The notes beneath the pieces were generated by a model. It was not told where the DNA came from and did not search any database. It worked only from the letters and a program-made list of their open reading frames with translations. Shown piece after piece: positions 56,211 through 64,000 of a stretch of DNA of 64,000 bases. Made by a program: the position numbers and the translations under genes. Source of the DNA: Amoebophrya sp. A120 (lineage: Eukaryota > Sar > Dinophyceae > Syndiniales > Amoebophryaceae); contig CAJINV010000001.1 of NCBI GenBank assembly GCA_905178155.1, positions 4,078,421 through 4,142,420 of the forward strand, given 5' to 3'. Position 1 is the stretch's first letter; every line of letters begins with the position of its first letter.

Positions 56211-56979
56211 CGGGATCTCCGTGCGTATGGACGATGCCGGGCTGGAAAGTTCGGCGTTTTCGGACGTTGTGCCCGAAGAGGTGTTCACGGAGACCAAAAT
56301 GAAGGACTCCCATGTGCGGAGCAAGATTGATGATGATCTCCTTCTCGATCCTCGGTCCGGTAACTATAAGAGGTTCAACTGTTGACTTTAAAAACGGCTC
56401 TCGAAGAACTTTTCTCAAATAGCTACAAAACAATGCAAAGCAGTATGCATTTTGAATTAGCTACTTCAGCGGTTTATCTTTATGTAGGTAAGCTAGCTAG
56501 GCCTAGGTCTTTTCTCCTCTAGCTTACCTACATAAACCGCTGAGCTAGCTAGTGAAACAGAGCCAGTTTTTGTATGCGAAGCAGCTCTTTGAGAAAAATT
56601 CGAAAACCTTTTTAACGTCAACAGCTGACCCTCTTATAGTTGAACGCTTGACATAGTTAGCGGCGCAGCAAACCCACACGAACTCCTTGACGAGAGACGA
56701 GATATTTCCGGAAATCAACTGAAGGGCCACGTCGTGAACAAACACCCCCACCAGGTTGTCCATCTTGTCGGTACACAGTTGGGAAAAATGGGCATGCGTT
56801 ACATCCCGGAACAGAAGGTGGACCTTCTCTTGGAAGATATCCGCGAGGGCAAGGACGTTTACGGCTGGGTGCGACCAGCGATCGAACATGCCTGCAAAAA
56901 CCACACAATCAAAAAACGAGTAGTTGTGGTACACGGTCATGGTCACGGCGGACAAGTAGGAATGTTAGATGCAACGTAA
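56211..56979 (+). CDS. Unrecognised small gene, 3' part
   Basis: Two exons, 56211-56359 and 56669-56979, joined by a GT-AG intron whose phase agrees on both sides (DDDLLLDPRS then ANPHELLDERRD). The product is charged and partly helical: VRMDDAGLESSAFSDVVPEE, KHPHQVVHLVGTQLGKMGMR, QKVDLLLEDIREGKDVYGWV. I recognise no family. The acceptor at 56210 implies at least one upstream exon. The antisense strand is also open across the second exon (137 codons), but it reads as a hydrophobic shadow and would be the only - strand gene in the window. The intron contains a strong hairpin at 56468-56544. Confidence 0.4.
56468..56544. repeat. Hairpin inside an intron
   Basis: Left arm AGCGGTTTA then TGTAGGTAAGCTAG (separated by six extra bases), right arm CTAGCTTACCTACATAAACC plus GCT, exact complement apart from that bulge. 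GCTAGCTAG stretches surround it. It lies within the intron 56360-56668. Confidence 0.75.
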
Positions 56980-58015
56980 GACTATGAAAAAGTGAAAGAC
57001 GGGAAGATTGAGATTCACTTTACGCCCTTCGCTTTTTCAATCAGGGGCAATACATACGAACTCCATTACACGACCACGGATGATCATTTTAAGCTTGTGC
57101 TTGTCGATTCAAATTAAAGAAATATAAAATCTGTGATGATGTATCAGAAGCGACAATCTATAGACTATATCGCTTTGCAGCTCTTTACCTCACCCCCGAC
57201 CTCACCACCTCTTTATCTACATAGGATAGATCAGAATCAAAGGCAAATAGAGAAGAGAAACAAGGCGAAATGGATCGGAATGGGCTGCGAGCCTTTGGCT
57301 TTGGCACCGTACCTTGACACATGAAGTGGAAACAACAAAAAATTTCAGTATAGGACAAAAAGAAAACAGAAAGAAAAAACAAATTAAAATCGAAGAAGAT
57401 CCACCGTGTGGCCTGTAATCTGTAATTCATAGATACGTACTTATCTATCAGCGTCACCTGTGAGCAGCAGTCTAAAGCGAAAAGTCGTGATCCAAATCGA
57501 TCATATCGCAGCAGGCAGGATCTGGCCTAAGTCAAATGCTCTGCAGGGAGATCCTCTTAGAGATGTATTTAGATGTGAGAGAGCACTCTTGTCTTGCTGT
57601 TGCTCCTTGATGCAGATGCAGATCATACACACCTAAATGAAAATGGATGAAAATCTTCTCGATCCCGTGGCGAAACTACTTAAGTACTTCTAGGGTTTTA
57701 CAAGGACACAAGGACAAAAAAGCTCATGGTATTAATATTGATGAAAACACAAAATTCATCACAGTGGCTAAGCATTGCATTACACGTCTATTTTTTTTTT
57801 CTTCACGTTCACCACGACCACTGAATTTGGCACTACTAAATCCGTGCGGTTTGTTTGTTTGTTTGTTTCGCCTTGCTTTTAGCTTTACCTTGATCTATCT
57901 TTAAGAGGTGGGACCACATAGAGTAGTACAAGTACTTGCTACCACCGGTTCAATATACTCACTCCATAGTACACAGCCAAGAGTACTATCCCACGACCCT
58001 AATTGCAATACCAAA
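56980..58015. other. Intergenic, nothing recognised
   Basis: AT-rich spacer. A short GTTT run at 57849-57868 is the only repeat seen. Confidence 0.4.
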
Positions 58016-59892
58016 ATGGCCGCGCAAGACATGATCTCCGCTGAGAATCAGCAGCCCACAGCGGAAGTTGTGGTGCAGCTGACCACAAAATTGAAGGACG
58101 AAAGCCTCCACGTGCCCGAAGAGCCCATCGTTGTCCCCGCGAACCTCGGTCGCTACAAGCTGTCCGAGCTGGTGAACCAGCTACTTGGTCGCGACAAGCC
58201 GGTTCCCTTCGATTTTCTGGTGACCACGAAGAAAGCAGTGGCCCCGCTGTTGAAGGAGAGCGGTAGCAATGAACAACAAGCTGCAGAAATCCAAAGCAAG
58301 ACCGATGGTAAGCCAGCGGAGCAGGTCTTTCTGCGCCAAACGCTGCAGCACTTGCAGATCGAGTATGGGATTTCCTCCGAAAAAACGTTGGAAGTCGAGT
58401 ACGTGCTTGCGCTCCCGCCGATGCAAACCAACGAGTCTGTATGCATTGCAAAACTATCGTACTAGTATAAATTGCATTACAAATTTTCCCAAGAACAAAA
58501 ATGCAATTTGTCATGCTATTTCAGGTAGAAAGTTGGAGTTGTCATGCATATCTGCAATTAGTACGAGTGCGATACTTTTGCACAGGATAGTCTGAGGCCA
58601 GCGACGACTGGATAAGTTGCGTGCGGTACTGCGAAAAAAACAACCTCTGCGTCGTCTCCAGCTACGACGGAAGTTTGAAGGTATTTGACCTTCTGGACAA
58701 CGGATCTACATCCGGTGCTGCGGAAAAAGACGGAGAAAACAAACAGGAGCAATCTTTGCAGCAAGTGTTTTCCGAGAGAATTTCTGAGGCGGGCATCACT
58801 TCTGTGGAGGTGATTGAAGAGGAGCAAAACGCGGTGAAAATCGTGCTCGCAGACAAGGATGGCGTAGTGTATTTCGGACGCGTTTGTGTGGAAAAAGAAC
58901 AGGGCTCAACGAAAACAAGCAAAAACAAGACCTCTAGTACTTCCTCCTCAAATCCACTTTCTGAAAGAAAAGCAACTTTCGCGTTAATCTCCCGCTCGGA
59001 GGACGTTGTTGAAACCTCCCCCTGCGCCTACGAAAAAGCGGTAGAGTGCATTGCGGTTTCCGGGAAGAAGCAGCTTGTCGCCACGGGTGGCTGGGATTGG
59101 AGCCAAGGCGTGAAAATCTGGAACGTGCAGGAAGTTTTCGAGCCAAAAACTAACGCAACAACATCGGCCTCGCTGAAGCGGAAAAATGATAACGGGAACC
59201 AGAATGAGAACAGCGGAACAGCAACAGCCTCTTTTGCGGCCAAACCGGAGTTCACGGTGCAGACGAAAAATTTGAAGAACCGCGTGACGGGGCTAGTTTT
59301 CCTCGACGAGTGCAGCCTGCTGATTTCCTCCCTCGATGCCACGGTGTGCGTCGTCGATCTCGTTGCCAACACGGTCCTCGGCTCCGTGCTCCACACGGGT
59401 CTGGCCGTGCTGCAGGTGGATTACTCGAAAGAGGCCAACATCCTCGCGTGCGCGCACGAAAGCGGACGGATCAGTTTCTGGACGAAAAAGGTGAACAAGC
59501 AGGGATCATGTGGTGCACCAGCTACTGCGAACGACTTCAGCTTTGAAATGCTGGAGAATTTCCCGATGAACACCAAGTACCACAACGGCGCGATCAGCAG
59601 CATGCGGTTTCACGGACCGCACAAACTGCTGTCGGCCGGTCTCGACGGCGTCATTCGCGTCAACGATCCTCGCAGTAAAACCGCCCTGCAAACCATCAAG
59701 GTCGCGGAGGAGGCCGCCGCGCAGGTGAAGAAAGCAGTCAAGCCGTTTCCGTTGAAGATTACGTCCGTAAGGGCCTGCAGCTCCGCGGTGGGCGACGATG
59801 AAAAGGGGATCCGACTACTCAGTGGCGCGAGCGACGGGAAAGTCCGCTTGCATTTCCCCATGACGGGTAACAGTGCCGCGGACGAGGAGTAG
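58016..59892 (+). CDS. WDR12: WDR12/YTM1 ribosome biogenesis WD40 protein
   Basis: Exons 58016-58439 and 58595-59892; 573 residues. WDR12 (yeast Ytm1), with Pes1 and Bop1, forms the PeBoW complex needed to mature the large ribosomal subunit in the nucleolus; its N-terminal NLE domain binds the AAA ATPase midasin. Here the NLE domain spans about residues 15-145 (QLTTKLKDESLHVPEEPIVV; LSELVNQLLGRDKPVPFDFL; FLRQTLQHLQIEYGISSEKT; LEVEYVLALPP). The introner falls exactly between NLE and the propeller, where the family has a D-D-W-I/V-S motif; removal gives MQTNE-SEASDDWISCV. WD repeats follow: VVSSYDGSLKVFDL, LVATGGWDWSQGVKIW, LISSLDATVCVVDL, LACAHESGRISFW, LLSAGLDGVIRVND and LLSGASDGKVRL. Length is somewhat above the usual 420-460 because of Lys/Asn/Thr-rich loops. 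Confidence 0.9.
58440..58589 (+). mobile_element. Introner, TGCAAAAG family, in WDR12
   Basis: 150 bp. Left end TATGCATTGCAAAACTATCG, right end GCGATACTTTTGCACAGGATA (last 20 bases considered). Flanked by exact repeats GTCTG (58435-58439 and 58590-58594). Both exact removal with one repeat and a GT-AG reading (58439-58590, one extra codon) keep the frame. Related to the elements at 810, 1999 and 23944. Confidence 0.9.
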
Positions 59893-60559
59893 GAGAAGTA
59901 GGACAAGTCTTTCCACAACGAACACCGCTTTGCTGTCTGGTCGCCATCGAAGGTTGACTACTTCGATGATGTTTTAGGGAAGTCGTGGTGCATCGCTCCT
60001 CCGATGAGAGATGACACAACTCACCACTTTCACAGATGTAGTTGAAAAACAGGCTCAGCAACTGGATCAACTGAAAAATGCGCACAATTGAAACCAATGG
60101 AGACAATTTGAAGACATGCAATCAAACATACATCTAAGCCCCTGTAGCTCCAGCTCGATTGGGAGGGGGGCTCCTCGCAGTCGATTGCCAAGCTGCTCCC
60201 AGTGAAGACTACGTTGTTCGTCCAAAACACACTGCCTGTTCTTTGATTTGAAACAAGCGGCGACTCAACACAACGAGTATGATAGCGAACTTCCTCCAAA
60301 GCAAATAAAAATAGATGCTGTTTCCGATACTTGTCGTTTTCTCGAAGATATGGTCATCTCATGGTTTACATCGATAATCATCAGAAGAAATTTCTGAAAC
60401 TCTCGGAGTCGGTCTCGATGGCTGGCAGCGTAAACAAGAAATAAGTGTGTGGCTTTTGTTCTTTTTCTTCCTGGTGCTGAAGTGCTTAGATTTCCAGCTT
60501 TAGCTTTTCCTTTTCGTGGTCCAACCACCTTGGTGTTGGTTCCTCTTGTTGCCTACGAT
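59893..60559. other. Intergenic, nothing recognised
   Basis: Spacer with no motif-bearing frame. The open frame of the next gene extends upstream to 60449 without an ATG. Confidence 0.4.
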
Positions 60560-62247
60560 ATGGCCACCTCGGTCCTCTCTACCCTGGGTGAATTTCTGTA
60601 TGCTGCCGGGCCCGGCTTCGCGGGTCCTGGAACGGTACGGGAGCGCCATCCAAGTTGGGTCGTCGGACTTTCCTGTTTTTCCTTCTGGGTCAACGCGGCG
60701 CACTGCTACTTCGTCTGGAAAGACATTCTCTCCGGGGTCCTGTTCTTGCTTCAGGGGAGCGTGGCTTTCATCTCCGATTACCTGACTCTTTTAGGACGCG
60801 ACGTTGAACGAACGTTAACCAGTGCTGAAGGAGATTCGACTGGTACTAGTACGGGTGTCGTCGGTACTAGCTCTACCACGATCTTCTCCTCCAGCGTGCG
60901 CGGCAACGAGCGGTCCCGCAAGAAGGTCCTGCTGGAGGAGCAACAGCATCAAGACCGAGATAGTATTGATGCTGGTGCAGCTAGCTCAAATGCCATGCCT
61001 GCTGTGTCCGACAGAATGCGAATGCGGCGGACGTTGCCAATCTTTACCCACCGCGTGCCGCTTTTCTGCTTCAATCACAAGCCGTTGATAAACCGGATCG
61101 ACAAAGGCATAGCGTGTTGCATCATAGTCTGGATGCACGTGCTGGCTTGCCGGCACCTGCTCGCCTACCCACTGCTGACGGTGCCGCCGCTTGCGCTCTT
61201 CCTGGGCTACTCGCGACTGGCCACTACGCAGGACGACTGGATCTGCCGACACTCCGTGTGGCACGTCTTCGCAACATGTATATGTCGTGCGTAGCAGTTA
61301 TATCAATTTACATGATCAAGCAAGAGGGTTGCACACTCCGACGTCGGGCTGGCTGCCCGATGTCGACCAGCTTCCGCTGGTTCTCTGTCCTCTATCTAGA
61401 ATCTCCGCTTCGTCCGGGCTTGCCTGGACTCGGCGTTTTTTCCCCGCCCTCCCACCCAGCTGCTGCAGCTTCATTGCGAGATACCCTGCGGCACCCCCCG
61501 CAAGCCTCCCCAGATGTTCGGTGGGCCATGTCGTGTTCCACGGCTTGGCCCACCTTCACGTCCGGGGCGTGGCTCTGTGGGGTTTGAGAGCTTGGCTCGC
61601 GCGGCTTGCTACTTGTAGCTCGCTGTGCCGGCCGGGTTCTCTTCTTGCTCGCCAGTGTGACCGTCGCAGGGCGTCCCGCGACGAGGACTGCAGCGCGCGT
61701 CAGCACTGCCTTCGATTATCATCGTTTCCGCGCGCTTTCGCTCGTTGGGTGAATTGCGCCAGGAATGTGAATTTATATAAGTTAAAGCTTTCACAAAGTG
61801 TCATGTCATCGCAAGCTCGCACCGTAAACGTGAGGAGATGAAATAGAGTCCAGATCCGAAGGGTGTTGATGTACTTAATCGTCGTAGTGGACAGCAAAAA
61901 TAATAGAAAACAGAAACACATTGACGACTTCAGGTCTCATCATTGTGTCGGTCCATTTCGCCTACCTCTACGAGCACGAGGTATGTCTCAGCCTCTACCA
62001 GACGGGAAAGCCAACTGCGAGAAGCGCGCTTGGCACCGGGCCAATCAAGAATTGCCTACTCGATCACCTTGGTTTGAACCGCGAAAAGGTGCTGAGTTTG
62101 CAACAGAGACTGGCGGATGGGGGAGGCTTGGATGGCTCTGAGACCGTCTCTGAGGGTGGAGAACTCTGGTCCCTGGTAGGACCCCTGGTATGGAACGCCG
62201 GCGCGCCTTTGACGGTTTTAGGAATCATTGTCGCCCTGGGAAGCTGA
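60560..62247 (+). CDS. Multipass membrane protein of unknown function
   Basis: Exons 60560-61277 and 61934-62247; 343 residues. The GT-AG intron phase matches and joins WHVFAT to CLIIVSVHFAYLYEHE. Several hydrophobic helices are visible (WVVGLSCFSFWVNAAHCYFV; GVLFLLQGSVAFISDYL; GIACCIIVWMHVLACRHLLA; LLTVPPLALFLGY). Polar residues sit in a pattern seen in the CREST superfamily of membrane hydrolases (ceramidase, PAQR, Per1): S-D after one helix, R-x-D-K before the next and RHSVWHVFAT in a later one. That match is weak, so I call it unknown. A Ser/Thr-rich loop of about 70 residues lies between helices. Start is the first ATG of the open frame. Confidence 0.55.
61278..61933 (+). other. Long intron with a GC-rich interior
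   Basis: 656 bases between a GT donor and a CAG acceptor. About 61330-61720 is GC-rich and open in several frames, unlike the AT-rich introns elsewhere. No TATC-GATA ends or flanking repeats were found, so its origin is unclear. Confidence 0.45.
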
Positions 62248-62839
62248 GACCCGCCGTGGAGGCCGTGGTCGTGTGTGGTTTTCTCAATTGTGGTGTACAA
62301 TGGTGTCAGCGCATTCAAAGACAAAGTGTTTTCTGGTTCCACCATAGATTTCATTTCTACAGTGGTTCATCTGTTCATCATAAAATGAAAAGGAAGAGTC
62401 AAACAAGGTGAAAAAATGCAGCTGGTGCATACATGCCCTTCTTGCACTTGCGTATTCGTACGAAGGAGCGGTCTGTACTACACATTCATTCAAAGCCGAA
62501 AAGAAAATGCTTGCGCTTGGTTAATGTCCTACAGATTATTTTTGCAAGTAGTGCCCGCAGGCTGTTTTAGGAGCCGACGTTATCGCAATCGCATTCAATC
62601 TCATTCTCAAATTGGAAGCACAAGACCCCGCGATGCTTCGCTTTGAGATCGTGTCGATCTCTCGACAAAGTTGTCTTTAGTTTTACTAGAGGCACGCCTG
62701 GGATTATGGAAGAAGTGTGTTCATATTTTGTAATTACTAGAGGCACGTGCTTACTACTTGAATGTCACCACTGCGCTCTGTGATGTTGGGAGGTGGTTGC
62801 GAGTTTGAGTTACAAGTGTCGGAAGGACGACGCTTGAGC
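62248..62839. other. Intergenic, nothing recognised
   Basis: 3' flank of the membrane protein gene. The phrase TACTAGAGGCACG occurs twice (near 62687 and 62737), about 50 bases apart. Confidence 0.4.
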
Positions 62840-63950
62840 TATAGAGTGCGCTAGTTGCATTGCGCGAGCGCTTCGCGTACATGCTTCAGAAGATCGGGCG
62901 GCGCAGCCCGAGCCAGGGCGGCCCCCGCAAAGGGCTCCAGGCGGTCGCGGCGTTCTCTGTCTGGTGGCGCATTGCGGAGGATGTCCGCCGCATCTTCGGC
63001 GCGGGAAGTGTCGCGGGCCGCCTCGTGGTTTTCATCGAGGGCGACGCAGCAAAGCCCTACCCCTCCCGCCCCCAACTGGTACGCCAGCAGCTTTGGACCA
63101 GCTGGGGGCTTTCGGGAACCCCCTACGGCCGGTTGGCGGCGCGGTCACACATCGCGACGCCTTGCCGGGTCCGCGCAGCACGCGGGCTCGTTGCCCCGGC
63201 GGCACACACTCACGAGCGGCTCTGCGGAGGGCAGCAGGCGCCCCCCGCCTGATTTTGCGGCTGCGTACGAAATCGCGCGCCGCGGCGGCGCGGATTATGT
63301 GGCGCAGTATCCGGCCCGCCTCACCCCATGGGGCCGGCCTTCGACTACTAGCGCCGGCCCCGATCCGGGGTCGCTCGCGAATCCGACAGGGGCCCCACGT
63401 TGGAGCGGCATCACGCGGCGCCCGATGTACAACGCGGAGGGCGCCCAGCTTCTGGAGCTGGACAGCGCTACGGCCTTCGACGTCGCCTATCCGAACGCGG
63501 TGCGCATCGGCAGGCGCTGCGCCGAGGAGTTTCTGGCGGCCGGGGGCAGTGCTTGGATGGGGCTCGTTCGCCCGCCGTCCTTGGCCCTGCGCGCAGCGCG
63601 GGGGGATCTCCGGGGAAGCAGCCGGCAACCGCCGGCCGCCCCGAGCGCTCTGCGTGGTGGTTTGGTTGTGGATGCCCCCTAGGTGGGCGTGCCCAGGTAG
63701 CCAGCCGCAGAATTGCCAGCAACGCCAATCCGTGCCAGCCAGTAAGTATCTATGGCAGGCGCCCCCCGCCCGCGTTCGCTCGGCCGGGCCCGGCGTCAGT
63801 TGATTGTGGGCATAGCTGGCCACCCAGCTTGCCGGCCGCGCCGCGACGGCGGCTGCGCCTGCGGTTCGCAGTCAGTTTCCCTTCTTGGTCGAGTCTCTGA
63901 CGCGGCGACGTGTTGTCGGTGGTGTCTGACCCCCGCTCCTTGTGACCGCC
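62840..63950 (+). other. GC-rich island with open frames, possible TE remnant
   Basis: Strongly GC-rich. A frame from 62860 to 63252 and an overlapping one from 62855 to 63682 are open. The part from about 63240 to 63600 has a protein-like texture (FAAAYEIARRGGADYVAQYP; LLELDSATAFDVAYPNAVRI; CAEEFLAAGGSAWMGL), but no family is recognised, and open frames also exist antisense. It may be a degenerate mobile-element gene or simply a GC-rich block like those at 2.3, 17.8 and 49.3 kb. It reaches almost to the window edge. Confidence 0.35.
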
Positions 63951-64000
63951 GATGAGTATCATAATCCTTCCATAAATATGAAGTCTATGCATTGTTCCGA

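Noticed and set aside
56545-56955. 137-codon antisense frame
   Set aside because: It is the hydrophobic shadow of a + strand exon whose intron phase fits the preceding exon; all other genes are on +.

Overview
The window is nuclear DNA of a protist. The best fit is a dinoflagellate-lineage alveolate, and within it a Syndiniales parasite of the Amoebophrya type. The evidence is indirect: large eukaryotic proteins split by many spliceosomal introns (USP7, AGMO, WDR12, dCMP deaminase, TRPV); every recognised gene on the same strand, as in dinoflagellate gene arrays; GC-rich exons between AT-rich introns and spacers; and many introner elements of the kind reported from Amoebophrya genomes. No ribosomal RNA, tRNA or organelle gene was seen, so the name of the organism is an inference.

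Layout, all genes on the + strand: SF-assemblin 3' part (0.7-1.2 kb); a possible coding segment (1.7-2.0 kb) and a GC-rich island; an unknown three-exon gene (3.3-4.3 kb); USP7-type deubiquitinase with about 16 exons (6.6-14.3 kb); alkylglycerol monooxygenase (16.7-22.1 kb); TRPV-like channel (23.4-27.2 kb); double Tudor-like plus thioredoxin protein (27.9-28.8 kb); ATP-grasp plus HAD protein (29.4-33.6 kb); VHL-like plus AN1 zinc finger protein (34.6-36.0 kb); F-box-like protein (37.0-38.5 kb); TLC-domain protein (40.1-42.1 kb); SAM methyltransferase (43.1-45.8 kb); unknown disordered protein (46.6-48.8 kb); a repeat-rich, GC-rich block (49.1-52.0 kb); dCMP deaminase (52.3-54.0 kb); a small unknown gene (56.2-57.0 kb); WDR12/YTM1 (58.0-59.9 kb); a multipass membrane protein (60.6-62.2 kb); and a GC-rich island at the right edge.

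The most striking content is a set of 15 short elements (about 110-320 bp) with terminal inverted repeats starting TATC or TATG and ending GATA or CATA. Fourteen lie inside recognised genes. Most are flanked by exact 5-bp direct repeats, and removing the element plus one repeat copy restores the protein reading frame in every case tested. Most cannot be removed as GT-AG introns. There are several sequence families. Two copies of one family are near-identical but inserted in opposite orientation, two elements sit in tandem at one site sharing repeats, and one element carries a 1.57-kb GC-rich transposon-like insertion with its own inverted repeats and 6-bp duplication. The genes do not form one pathway; they are housekeeping, lipid, ubiquitin and signalling functions linked only by strand and by invasion with these elements.
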